DNA of 64,000 bases from Paenibacillus sp. GSMTC-2017 (GCF_016019935.1 NZ_JAECMT010000008.1:2855-66854); one strand, 5' to 3'. Counted from the stretch's first letter, positions 39,103 to 48,664 are shown. A program made the numbers and translations. The notes: generated from the letters alone by a model not told the origin.

Positions 39103-42100
39103 CTATTGCACCTCAAATTCTCTCATGCCGTAATAGAAATCGCCCTCTGGATCCAGATAATAATCAAATGAAACATTGCTACTTCCATGACTATCACGAG
39201 CAGTGACTCTCCAATAATAAATTCCTGGACTTACCTTGTCAGTTGTCCATTTTGTTTCTGTTAATTCTTTCTCTTGTACTACAATTTGGGTAAATAGAGG
39301 ATCCTTCGCGACATCGATATCGTAGGACAAATCATCACCTTGAAGATCATATGACATGTCCCAATTAAATCGGAGCTCATTACCGGATTGAATGACTTCC
39401 CCTTGAAAGAACGGTTTCGGCCTCTCAATATCCTCTATAAATCGTTTAAAACTTTTTTCCGGTGTATTTATAAACCTCTGTATGACGGATTCATACTCAC
39501 TGTTTGCTACCGGTAAATACTTAATATCTGGATCTCTATAAAGGAATGGTTCCACTACAGGCCGATAATTTTTAATCATCTTCGAAATGTTTTCTTTATT
39601 AATGATTTTAGACAATTCATCCATCTTTACTTTTAATTTATCTACATTGTCTAGCGTACGGAAATAGCGTTTATGTAGTTTGGAATTCCAATATCTACTG
39701 ATACCGTTACGGGTAGTCTCGCTGTCTTCTGCGTGTCGCTCGATTTCCCATCCACCGTCATAGTCCCAAGGCAAGAAATACCATTTATTAGAATTCAATG
39801 GTGAGTAGAGAAAGTAGTTACTTGTATCTGTATCCATATTGTCCATCAATATATTTGCTGCTGTCCAAGTGAGGAAATTATCCAAATCAAAGTGCTTTTC
39901 AATGACTTCATCTATCGGAATTTGTGAATTATTTAAATCGTCAAGCATACCAATTAACTTGTCATGTTCTTCTCTTCCCTTAATTTCTAGAAGAGTCTCG
40001 AACTCGCTTTTCTTATAATTGGGATCATTATGCGACTTTATTTGATCGGGATACCGATCAAATTCAAAAAAAGATGCTTTATATAGATGGCCGTTAGGAT
40101 CTAACATATGTGCCTTTAAAAACTGCTTGTTAGGTTGTTCAATATGTGTGAATAGACCATAATCGACAAAATTGGCATCCTTTTCTCCGTTCGATAAATC
40201 CTTTACAAATAGATTTACAAACTGGGTTCTTAAACTCGATATATTCGGTATTGTTTCGAATAAATCAAAACTTAGCTTATTTGCGAATTTGGCATCATCA
40301 TTATTATGCTTATTTAAATTAAAACTTGTTTGATCCAGCCATTGCCCAGCTTCATCATGAAGCTTAATGCGGTATGATTTCTGCGGGGCATACCATGCTG
40401 TCCGTCCTCTTAAAGTAATTGAACCATTTGCTTTCGTTGTTCCATAACCAAACATGCCTTGTGCTGGACCAGCACCTTGAGCTGACCCCTCCTGCATAAT
40501 AATAGAAAGAGATTTATCCTCACTTTTATCTGGAAGCCTGTTTAGTCCGTACCAATCCAACGTCTTCTCCGAACCGGATTTATCTGGGAGTATGGTTACA
40601 TAAACAGTCTTTAAAGAACGGTCATCATCTCGCTCGTATAACCGCTTATCTTCTATAAGCTGCGAAGATACCCCGAGTCCCATAGCACTTGTACTTTCAT
40701 TATTCACCTTAATATCGGATGATTGGCTCCCACTCTCTGACTCCCCCAAACAAGCTGACAATAACAATGTCATAATCAACAATACAGAAACAGCCTTTCC
40801 TGGCTTCAATAGAAATGACTTTTCCTTGCTTTTCTTACTCTGGTTAATTGGTTGAGAACAGAATGTAAAGTAGTCAATATTTCTTAATACATAAAGTAGT
40901 CTCACAATAACAGCCACTAACGTTATAAACGATGCAAGGAACATACCTAATCCATCATAATCAAGCATCATCATCCAATAGGATAAAGTAATATTTAATA
41001 GGACAAAAATAGCTCCAATAACAACCACACCTTTTCGATCATCAAAGTACATAAGAACGTGTACTAGAACAAACATAATAATAAATAGGAAGTACGCCAG
41101 TGTTAAAATACTAAATAGATCAAGCTGAGCCATTGTAAAACCGATGCTAGGGAAAAACTTAATACCTAGCGCGATTGCCATAACTGTAAATAACAATTGT
41201 ACTTCCATAAGAAAGCTAATCTCTTTCACTAACGTATTTTGCATCTTTTTCTTAGCTGTTTGTATGTCCTGAATCGTGCCCCCATTAGTAATATGAAGAT
41301 AGTACGTTCGGAATTTCTCATAAAAAGAAGTTTCGACGGACACAACAAATGTGACTAGAGTTGGCATGACTGACATAAAGGCATAAAATACGGGCAAATC
41401 ATAATAAGACATCACTAGAAATCTACCTGCTATCTCTTCACCGTCCGGCCCAAGCCAATATACAAAGTTGTGTAAATAGACACCGGAATAAACGAAGCAT
41501 CCTGCAAAAAACAACGAACTATACCTTTTAAAATATTGAATAAAGGAAAATAATAATTGTTTATTGGCCTTCGGAAATTTTTGTTCAAAATGATGAAAAG
41601 AGAGCACCACAATAATAAAAAATCCGATATCTATGCCGAGTAATGCTGCAGTTGTATGTTGAAGATCAGTAAATAAAAACAACATCCAGCCACTTAGAAG
41701 CGCGGCAGCAGATCCAATAATAAAACCGCGTACAATACGCATATAATCTTTGAGCGCTGATAGATAAACCCCTTGAAGCCATATCACTATAAGCTCCATA
41801 AAAAATAGATAGGCCGCAAACTTATAAGCAAGGCCAGCATCAACTTCTTTTAGAAAGAGCCATGCAATTATTGCACATATCGGAAGCATGATAGCTAATG
41901 CTCCATAGAAGGATGACATTAACCGATCATATTTCTTCTCATAAATCATGTCAGCGATATAACGAGTCAGAACAAGGGATATTCCGCTTGTAAAAATAAT
42001 TGAAAAAACGAAGCAATACGAAACCGTCGCTATGTATAGTTCCCACTCCATATAACTGCTGCTATAAAAATCCATTATTCGCTGCAATGCAATAATAAGG

Positions 42101-42219
42101 AACATACATAAGATCATTGGGCCAACAGTCGTCAGTGAAGAATAGGCATAGGCTTTTACATTATTAATGAGTCCCTGCTCTCGAAATAACTTTCTTAATT
42201 CGAAGCCAATTCCCGCCAT
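39103..42219 (-). CDS. pelG: PelG-type flippase fused to a CotH-kinase domain
   Basis: One uninterrupted frame of 1038 residues. Residues 1-455 are a PelG-like MOP-superfamily transporter with about twelve membrane segments, starting MAGIGFELRKLFREQGL as in PelG. Residues 471-490 read as a lipoprotein signal, with a Lys-rich n-region, LLIMTLLLSAC and the lipobox Cys at 490. A CotH domain follows, with RGRTAWYAPQKSYRIKL, DYGLFTHIEQPNKQFLKAH, DNMDTDTSNYF (793) and PWDYDGGW (817). The C-terminus is a fibronectin III-like module. TTG 40809, with a modest AAGGAAAAG upstream, could start a separate lipoprotein. Otherwise the internal signal is a thirteenth membrane segment or a cleavage site. It overlaps pelF by 25 bp. 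Confidence 0.88.
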   Translation of the reverse strand: MAGIGFELRKLFREQGLINNVKAYAYSSLTTVGPMILCMFLIIALQRIMDFYSSSYMEWELYIATVSYCFVFSIIFTSGISLVLTRYIADMIYEKKYDRLMSSFYGALAIMLPICAIIAWLFLKEVDAGLAYKFAAYLFFMELIVIWLQGVYLSALKDYMRIVRGFIIGSAAALLSGWMLFLFTDLQHTTAALLGIDIGFFIIVVLSFHHFEQKFPKANKQLLFSFIQYFKRYSSLFFAGCFVYSGVYLHNFVYWLGPDGEEIAGRFLVMSYYDLPVFYAFMSVMPTLVTFVVSVETSFYEKFRTYYLHITNGGTIQDIQTAKKKMQNTLVKEISFLMEVQLLFTVMAIALGIKFFPSIGFTMAQLDLFSILTLAYFLFIIMFVLVHVLMYFDDRKGVVVIGAIFVLLNITLSYWMMMLDYDGLGMFLASFITLVAVIVRLLYVLRNIDYFTFCSQPINQSKKSKEKSFLLKPGKAVSVLLIMTLLLSACLGESESGSQSSDIKVNNESTSAMGLGVSSQLIEDKRLYERDDDRSLKTVYVTILPDKSGSEKTLDWYGLNRLPDKSEDKSLSIIMQEGSAQGAGPAQGMFGYGTTKANGSITLRGRTAWYAPQKSYRIKLHDEAGQWLDQTSFNLNKHNNDDAKFANKLSFDLFETIPNISSLRTQFVNLFVKDLSNGEKDANFVDYGLFTHIEQPNKQFLKAHMLDPNGHLYKASFFEFDRYPDQIKSHNDPNYKKSEFETLLEIKGREEHDKLIGMLDDLNNSQIPIDEVIEKHFDLDNFLTWTAANILMDNMDTDTSNYFLYSPLNSNKWYFLPWDYDGGWEIERHAEDSETTRNGISRYWNSKLHKRYFRTLDNVDKLKVKMDELSKIINKENISKMIKNYRPVVEPFLYRDPDIKYLPVANSEYESVIQRFINTPEKSFKRFIEDIERPKPFFQGEVIQSGNELRFNWDMSYDLQGDDLSYDIDVAKDPLFTQIVVQEKELTETKWTTDKVSPGIYYWRVTARDSHGSSNVSFDYYLDPEGDFYYGMREFEVQ

Positions 42220-43637
42220 TTGCTATCACCTCCGAGCGATTGATATAAAGCACGATAGTTTTTAATTACATCACTTTGACGATAATATTTTTGAACACGA
42301 AGAAAAGCATTACGTCCCATTTCTTCTCTTAATGCTCGGTTCTTACATAATTGAATTGCAGCGATCGCAATTTGTTCATAGTGCATGACAGGTGCGATTA
42401 AACCTGCTGGTCCAATACCATCATCCAATCCGTCGAGTAATTCCTTGCAGCTTCCTACATTTGTAGATACGAACGGCTTCGAGCCCGCCATTCCCTCCAA
42501 TATCGCAAGAGGCTGACCTTCACTTATACTAGTCAACATCAATAGATCCATTCGACCTAAATAGTCCTTTACCCTTACAGAACCTGTAAACGTTACATCC
42601 TTAAGTGCCAATGTTTCCACCAGCTGCAAGCACTCTTCATAATACTGCTCGTCCTCTTCATACGGCCCCATAATAGTGAACTCTGCCTGAGGAATCTCGC
42701 GTTTGATCAGTGCAAAGCTTTGTAACATCGTCTTAATATCCTTGATGGGAACTACACGAACAATGGCACCTATTCGAATAATATTATCTTCCGGGTTTAC
42801 CACTCCAATATTCGTATATTCCGTACTATGCACACCATTAGGAATGATCCTTATTTTATTGCTGTTGCAACCAAGCTCAACTTGAATTTCTTTGTTTCGG
42901 TTAAATAAGGTAACGACTTCATCTGCTTCCTCATAGGCACAGCTCGAAAGTTTGTAGAAATATTCAATCCACACATCTTTGAAATAGCCCTTAACCCAGT
43001 CAGCTTTAATAATCTCTTCTTCCCTCTCGCGGGAATAAATGCCATGCTCTGTTAATAGGAGAGGTTTGGTATAAAGAAACTTAGCAAGTGCTCCTACTAC
43101 CCCGGCATACCCAGTTGAGACACTATGATAAACATCTGCTTCAGGAATATCATTACGTATCGTTAGGAACAATGGAAGAATCATGGAGCGTACCGTCCAG
43201 AACATTTCTGTGAAAGGAATCAGATTGTATTTCTTACTACACAGCTCCTCTAATATGTCGAAAAAGTCTTTGCTCGAAAGAAAATCAGCTGCATTTTTGA
43301 ATTTTTCACTTCTGAGCACTTTAAAGAGATTGTTCCAATGAATATCTTCGCCACTACCTAGCAACGACTGTATATTTTGTTTATTCAATGAGGATAAGCG
43401 AAACCTACTACCCCATTTCCCTTCTTCCTCGAGGTAAGTATCCAAGAAGGTTTCTTTCACTTCAATAATGTTAGCCGGAAGCTCATATTTGAACTTGCCA
43501 GCTTGTTTGCTCTGAGCGCCAATGGAATAAATAATAAATTCATGTTCTGGCATTTGTGAAACAATATTGTGAATCCAGCTAGATACCCCTCCAGTTATGT
43601 AAGGGTAAGACCCTTCTGCAATCATACAAATTTTCAT
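42195..43637 (-). CDS. pelF: PelF-type family 4 glycosyltransferase
   Basis: A cytoplasmic GT-B glycosyltransferase that would polymerise the Pel-like chain from UDP-sugar. The N-terminal domain begins MKICMIAEGSYPYITGGVSS, the hallmark PelF start. The C-terminal domain has IIPNGVHSTEY, the donor-binding RIGAIVRVVPIKDIKTML, DLLMLTSISEGQPLAILEGM and GSKPFVSTNVGSCKELL, with the EGQPLAILE EX7E motif. I place the start at ATG 43637, 4 nt after the pelA stop with GGGTGAT upstream; the frame extends to 43658. The length is about 480 residues. It needs PelD and PelE in the known systems. Confidence 0.93.
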   Translation of the reverse strand: MKICMIAEGSYPYITGGVSSWIHNIVSQMPEHEFIIYSIGAQSKQAGKFKYELPANIIEVKETFLDTYLEEEGKWGSRFRLSSLNKQNIQSLLGSGEDIHWNNLFKVLRSEKFKNAADFLSSKDFFDILEELCSKKYNLIPFTEMFWTVRSMILPLFLTIRNDIPEADVYHSVSTGYAGVVGALAKFLYTKPLLLTEHGIYSREREEEIIKADWVKGYFKDVWIEYFYKLSSCAYEEADEVVTLFNRNKEIQVELGCNSNKIRIIPNGVHSTEYTNIGVVNPEDNIIRIGAIVRVVPIKDIKTMLQSFALIKREIPQAEFTIMGPYEEDEQYYEECLQLVETLALKDVTFTGSVRVKDYLGRMDLLMLTSISEGQPLAILEGMAGSKPFVSTNVGSCKELLDGLDDGIGPAGLIAPVMHYEQIAIAAIQLCKNRALREEMGRNAFLRVQKYYRQSDVIKNYRALYQSLGGDSKWRELASN

Positions 43638-43641
43638 TTCA

Positions 43642-45483
43642 TCACCCGCCCAATCCAATTGTGAACTTTGAATCGAATACTGTTACTAAATACACATTCT
43701 CATCAATTTTTTTGACTGAGCAGTTGTCTTGCCTCGCAATCTTGCGTTCCGATCGCAAAATATAGTGTAATGGAGCATCGTAGTGAGTAACTTCACCACT
43801 GAAACCATCATCTTGTTTCGTTATTTTAACTTCTGCATGAATCGTTTTGGCTAGATCAAGCGCAGCCTCGGTCGATGTCTGGTTTCTAAGCCATGGATAA
43901 CTTTTATCCAATCTCTCTAACATGGCGACAAACTCTTTGTAAAGTTCCTCCCACGATTTGTTGTGGCTTCTTGACTCCACTAATAGATCATCAGGATGAA
44001 CAAAGTGCGAAAATACGCCAACTGAGGTCATCGCATTGGCTTCAATCCATCTATAATGTGGGGTTTCAAAGTAACCCGATGATATTCTCGGCATTTCAAT
44101 GATTCCGTCTTCTGCTATTTCAAATTCCTGAACGTAGGACATATTGCTATAGTCTGTATCGTATAGAGATGAAATAACGGTTAAATTGGGCCAAGCTGCC
44201 TTCAAAGCTTCACGACCATCCACACCCAGTACATTAGAAGGTGGGACATAGGACATGACAGAATATTTCGGGAAGGCACTGTCTACATACTTTAAAACGC
44301 CCTGAATGGATTGTTCCATGTCAGACTGACCGCTCCAAATGTTATATTCCAAAATATTTGCTGTTTCTTTATTAGTCTGTAACGACTGATGATTATAACC
44401 ATGCAGACCAATTTCTCCTCCACTCTTAATTACTTCACGACCATAAGCGATAAGATTATGTCGTTCCTCGTCAACCGGAGCAAGAAATGGCGGTGTTACC
44501 TTGTCGTTATAAGATTGAATAACAGCGGCGGTATATTTAACCGAATAACGTTTAGCTGCTTTTAGCATGTCAGGCCACCATATTTTGTGGTAGAACGTGG
44601 GGATATCCACGCCATATTTTTGATAGATGGACGGTTCAAGCCCCTTTTTAATCGGGGCTGGAAAGTCATCAATAAAAAAAACTTTGGAATTAAAAATAGG
44701 ATATATTGTATCCGCTTGTAACAATCCGATGGCTCCTGCAATTAGTCCTCTGTTTCCTTTAATTTGAAGCATATCTCCATTAAAAACGAGGAATTGTCCT
44801 GATCCATACTCTCGTTTCCACATCAGCGGAATACCTTCTAAGCTTTCTGCTAATAATTCAACCTTCTCATCAAGTTCCAGTCTTAAAGAAACATTAAAGA
44901 TAAAATCATGTCCTGTTTTCAATCCCTTTTCAGCAATCAGTACATTTGAAGTCAGATGAATACCCTTCGTCACCTCAGCATAATCAAATGCAATAATTCC
45001 GAGCTTTCTGTAAATTTGAACAAAGGTATTATCTAGCTCAGGAGTATTCATTAAAAATACCGATCCGCCATTATGGACGTAATCCACCATAGCGGAATTT
45101 TCGTTAATGACTTCAAACTTCCCAATCGTCACGAGAACACTTGTGCATCTGGAATAGTTAATCTTCTCCGAACTCAAATCTATAGGCAGCGCTGCTCGTT
45201 TCATGTACTTAAGTGTCTGGATAGCTTGATTCTTTATGTTTACACTGCTCTCATTATTAGAGTTAAATGCTATACAGTACTTTTCATCTTCTATTAGCGC
45301 TGCCATTGGTTCGTTTATTGTTTTTGTTTGTTCCAAAATACTTTGCCGCTCTTCTAACCACTGCTCATTATGATTAAATTGTAGTACGAACTGAGAACGT
45401 GCAATTTGAATCAATATTGCCAGTGCTAATATAGTTACCATAATGATATAAACGTTCCTTCTGAATTTTACATCCTTGTTCAT
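43642..45483 (-). CDS. pelA: PelA-type membrane-anchored polysaccharide deacetylase
   Basis: A 613-residue protein with one N-terminal membrane segment (VYIIMVTILALAILIQIA) and an outer domain. The C-terminal half is a polysaccharide-deacetylase-like domain: FFIDDFPAPIKKG carries the acidic metal pair, GEIGLHGYNHQSLQ the HxxxH site and VFSHFVHPDDLL a further histidine. The region 60-270 is an alpha/beta domain of the DUF2194 type. No glycoside-hydrolase domain like that of Pseudomonas PelA is evident, matching the shortened form reported for Gram-positive pel clusters. It would partly deacetylate the exported polymer. It starts 1 bp after pelE. Confidence 0.85.
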   Translation of the reverse strand: MNKDVKFRRNVYIIMVTILALAILIQIARSQFVLQFNHNEQWLEERQSILEQTKTINEPMAALIEDEKYCIAFNSNNESSVNIKNQAIQTLKYMKRAALPIDLSSEKINYSRCTSVLVTIGKFEVINENSAMVDYVHNGGSVFLMNTPELDNTFVQIYRKLGIIAFDYAEVTKGIHLTSNVLIAEKGLKTGHDFIFNVSLRLELDEKVELLAESLEGIPLMWKREYGSGQFLVFNGDMLQIKGNRGLIAGAIGLLQADTIYPIFNSKVFFIDDFPAPIKKGLEPSIYQKYGVDIPTFYHKIWWPDMLKAAKRYSVKYTAAVIQSYNDKVTPPFLAPVDEERHNLIAYGREVIKSGGEIGLHGYNHQSLQTNKETANILEYNIWSGQSDMEQSIQGVLKYVDSAFPKYSVMSYVPPSNVLGVDGREALKAAWPNLTVISSLYDTDYSNMSYVQEFEIAEDGIIEMPRISSGYFETPHYRWIEANAMTSVGVFSHFVHPDDLLVESRSHNKSWEELYKEFVAMLERLDKSYPWLRNQTSTEAALDLAKTIHAEVKITKQDDGFSGEVTHYDAPLHYILRSERKIARQDNCSVKKIDENVYLVTVFDSKFTIGLGG

Positions 45484-45484
45484 C

Positions 45485-46384
45485 TTAGACTGAGGCTCCT
45501 TCCGACCAAAATCGAACCAAAGTTAGCGCTTGATTGGAAAGTCTTATTGGTGATCGCTTCAATTGATCCAATGTCTGGTGAAGCCTTAAGGCAGATCTCG
45601 TCGTAAAATATACCTTTAGCAAACAAAGATATGCCTCTTCACTATGCGGATACTGTTCTAGATAACGTATGCTAGTAGATTCAGCTACGGCATAGAGTTC
45701 TAACTTAAGCTCCGTCTCCACTTTATCCTGATAAGCCCATTCCGCTTCATCCGATAATTCTATAAGCGTCTCCAGTACATTTATGTATGTATATTGATAT
45801 TTTGTAATGGTTCTTTCATCAAGAAACCCGCTACGCAGGAAACCTTTAAGTACTAATGAATAGTTATGTACGACGTATTCATCCTTTTTGTGTTGTTCAT
45901 ATTGAACAGACAACTCTTGAATAGCAATCAAGAGCTTACGCTTCACTTCCATAATGGCACTAACAGCGTAATGAGATGTTTCCGTATCCTCATTACTTAC
46001 CGCTGTTTGCAATATTTCAAGATAATGAATAGAGTCCTGCTTGAGTACATCAATCATGACTCTACGTCTAGTTTGATGCTCACTGACGACAAGAGCATCC
46101 TCAATTGGAATAACATTAAGCTCTTTCTCTGCTTCAAGCACGGAATAAATGCCGACATGACGTACCTTATGTTCCTCTTGCTGCTTTGTAATGTAGTCGT
46201 GAAAGTCTTCCCCGGCATTAACATACAGCCTCTTTGGCCAAAATATCGGAAATAGCCATCCTATAATCGGAAATACAGTCACTATTACGAGCCTAATTAA
46301 TAACTGTGGATAGGAATGACCATAACGCAGGTAAAGTAAAATTGCAGATAAGAGCATATACGCTACAAACAACCAAACAACCAT
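45485..46384 (-). CDS. pelE: PelE-like membrane protein
   Basis: A 299-residue protein with two N-terminal membrane helices (VVWLFVAYMLLSAILLYL and LLIRLVIVTVFPIIGWLF) and a helical cytoplasmic part. The PelE-like segment DTETSHYAVSAIMEVKRKL is near residue 140, and TPR-like helices extend to the C-terminus (RYLEQYPHSEEAYLCLLKVY). In characterised systems PelE scaffolds PelF at the membrane with PelD and PelG. It begins at the pelD stop (TATAAAATG overlap region) with GAGGGC as ribosome site. Confidence 0.85.
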   Translation of the reverse strand: MVVWLFVAYMLLSAILLYLRYGHSYPQLLIRLVIVTVFPIIGWLFPIFWPKRLYVNAGEDFHDYITKQQEEHKVRHVGIYSVLEAEKELNVIPIEDALVVSEHQTRRRVMIDVLKQDSIHYLEILQTAVSNEDTETSHYAVSAIMEVKRKLLIAIQELSVQYEQHKKDEYVVHNYSLVLKGFLRSGFLDERTITKYQYTYINVLETLIELSDEAEWAYQDKVETELKLELYAVAESTSIRYLEQYPHSEEAYLCLLKVYFTTRSALRLHQTLDQLKRSPIRLSNQALTLVRFWSEGASV

Positions 46385-46385
46385 T

Positions 46386-48560
46386 TTATATGCCCTCTTG
46401 AACCACGCTTAACGTGATTCCCTTCTGCGCAAATCTGCCGAGTACATGTTCGGCATCCTCTCTATTTGTATTCGATAAAAGAATCATAATATTGTGGTTG
46501 CTATCAAGACCGGTATAATCCGTTTCCCGCAGCATTCCTGAAATTTTATTGCCGATATCTACAAGATTGATATTAAAAACATTTCCCTTCAGCAATAAAT
46601 AAGGTGTCTGGTTTTTTTCCCAAGCATTTTTTTTAGTTGCGAGTACTGTTTCGAATGCTTCACTCCGCATAATTGGTGTGCCTTCTACATATCTCTGGCT
46701 TTCAGTTGCCTCAATGTAAGCAAATGCTTTTGATAAAGCTGAGGATACAAGATCCGTCGTCGTCTTAAATAAGTTTTGATGATAAAGGGAAAATTTATCG
46801 AATGACAAACCATCAATAGCAACGACAGCAGCGATTTCATTTTTATAATAAATAGGTGCGCACATTAATGGAGTACCCTCCATTAATTGCTTGTTAACAA
46901 ACATTTTGCCGTCCGTTAATACAGATGTAAGGTAGGAGTGTTCACTAACCTTCAATGATTTTTCCATCTGATTAGCGCTATTAGATGACTGTGCCACTAA
47001 GCGCAAGTAAGTTCCTGTACGATTTACCGTATAGATCGATACAGATGGAACGGACATGATCGTTTTCACAACATTAACCGTCGAAGTAAATACATTTTCC
47101 GGCTCAAGGCTTTCCAGCTCTTTCGTTATCGAATATATTTTCCCGTAGCTGTCACCAGAATTTAGTATGCGGAGTTGTAACTCATCCTTCACTTCACGAA
47201 CCTCTTGGTAGACACCGTTAAGGAAATCATATTTGCTTTCAAGCTCATTATTTTTCTGTTCTTGTCCTAGGATAAGCGCATTTTTTCGTTCAATGGCATA
47301 ACCTACGACTAGTCCAATGAATAAATAGATAGCTATCTGGAAGAAAACATCCGTATCATAGAGTAAAGAAATAAACTCGCGACCATCACTTAATTTTTGA
47401 TAAATGAATAACCCAATCGACATGATTACAGCTAATATGGATTGTCGATTACCATATAAAATACCCATTATCGTAATATAAAAAAGTTTGACGTCAATTA
47501 CACCGTATTCGGTATACATTTGTCCTAGCGTCAACCATGCAGTCAAAGCAAATGCCAGCACATTTTCACCATAGGGAACAAATAGCTTTAGTCTTGAACG
47601 TAAAAGTGATGGTTCTTCAGAAACGGCTGCAGCTGTTTCTTTCTCCGCTTTGTGAGTAAGAAAATAGGTATACGTTCGCTGTAATCCTTCTTGTAACGTA
47701 TACATCGGAGACCAGTCCAGATCACGTTGAATCTTTGTATTGCTTAAAGAAGAACGCTCAATATCGCCAGTACGTTTCTCCGTATGAGACGTTTTTGCTA
47801 GCTCCTTCAAAGCACCCATAGTTTCCACTAACTCATTTACGCTACATTCCGTATTCGTCGACAAGTTATATATACCGGTTAGATCGGAGTAAGAAGCGCG
47901 ATATATTGCATCAGCAACATCCTCTACATAAATAAAATCTCGTGTTTGTTTTCCATCTCCGTGTATAATCAGGGATTGCTCGGACAACAAACGATTCATA
48001 AATATAGAGATAACCCCCCCTTCGCCAATCGCATCTTGCCTTGGGCCATATACATTAGAAAACCGAAATCCGAGTGTTTCTAATCCATATAATTGCTGCC
48101 ACTTCTGACTATATGATTCACCAACCCACTTACTAATACCGTATGGCGAAATCGGAATTAGTTCCTCTTCTTCACGAATTGGCAATACAGTCTTCATTCC
48201 ATATACCGCCGCAGATGATGCATATATAAATTTTTTGACGTTATATTTCTTAGATAAATTCAACATATTTACTAGTCCAGATACATTTGATTGTGAATCT
48301 AATCTTGGATTAGAGATAGAAGCCGAGACACTTACTTGTGCTGCCATATGAATGACGACATCAAATTTATTTGATCTAAAAATCTCTTCACACTTGGCAT
48401 CTTCCACGTCTAACAAATAAGATTTATGCTTAATGGCTACATGTTCTTTCTTGCCAGAAGACAAGTTGTCGATAATGAAAACATCATATCCCTCCTTTTT
48501 GAACCGGTCTGCTACATGAGATCCGATAAACCCGTAACCACCCGTTATTAGTACTTTCAT
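46386..48560 (-). CDS. pelD: SDR epimerase fused to PelD-type c-di-GMP receptor
   Basis: A 724-residue fusion. Residues 1-305 form an extended SDR nucleotide-sugar epimerase: MKVLITGGYGFIGSH dinucleotide motif, ASSAAVYG, and YxxxK in PYGISKWVGE. Residues about 325-430 have four membrane helices as in PelD, followed by a coiled coil and a GAF domain (about 485-615). The C-terminal degenerate GGDEF domain has SNHNI (687-691) where GGDEF belongs, so it cannot be a cyclase, but keeps the I-site RETD (678-681) five residues before it. A second candidate ligand Arg is at 709. PelD binds c-di-GMP to switch on polymer synthesis; here the epimerase that could supply UDP-GalNAc is covalently attached. 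Confidence 0.9.
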   Translation of the reverse strand: MKVLITGGYGFIGSHVADRFKKEGYDVFIIDNLSSGKKEHVAIKHKSYLLDVEDAKCEEIFRSNKFDVVIHMAAQVSVSASISNPRLDSQSNVSGLVNMLNLSKKYNVKKFIYASSAAVYGMKTVLPIREEEELIPISPYGISKWVGESYSQKWQQLYGLETLGFRFSNVYGPRQDAIGEGGVISIFMNRLLSEQSLIIHGDGKQTRDFIYVEDVADAIYRASYSDLTGIYNLSTNTECSVNELVETMGALKELAKTSHTEKRTGDIERSSLSNTKIQRDLDWSPMYTLQEGLQRTYTYFLTHKAEKETAAAVSEEPSLLRSRLKLFVPYGENVLAFALTAWLTLGQMYTEYGVIDVKLFYITIMGILYGNRQSILAVIMSIGLFIYQKLSDGREFISLLYDTDVFFQIAIYLFIGLVVGYAIERKNALILGQEQKNNELESKYDFLNGVYQEVREVKDELQLRILNSGDSYGKIYSITKELESLEPENVFTSTVNVVKTIMSVPSVSIYTVNRTGTYLRLVAQSSNSANQMEKSLKVSEHSYLTSVLTDGKMFVNKQLMEGTPLMCAPIYYKNEIAAVVAIDGLSFDKFSLYHQNLFKTTTDLVSSALSKAFAYIEATESQRYVEGTPIMRSEAFETVLATKKNAWEKNQTPYLLLKGNVFNINLVDIGNKISGMLRETDYTGLDSNHNIMILLSNTNREDAEHVLGRFAQKGITLSVVQEGI

Positions 48561-48622
48561 CCTATACCGACCCCTCTAGGCAGAGTAAAATAATGAAACT
48601 AAAGACTCATATTTTTTAGTAA

Positions 48623-48664
48623 ATTATAGTAAATTAAAGCTAATGGATATGATATCATATCCAT
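48623..48664 (-). promoter_or_regulatory. Promoter and 22-bp palindrome of the pel-type operon
   Basis: A perfect -10 TATAAT (48628-48623) has no recognisable -35; the -35 position lies inside a perfect 22-bp palindrome at 48643-48664 with half-site ATGGATATGAT. A tandem 10-mer (TAGTAAATTA twice, 48618-48637) covers the -10 region. This suggests activator or repressor control. The ATG of the operon is at 48560. Confidence 0.6.
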
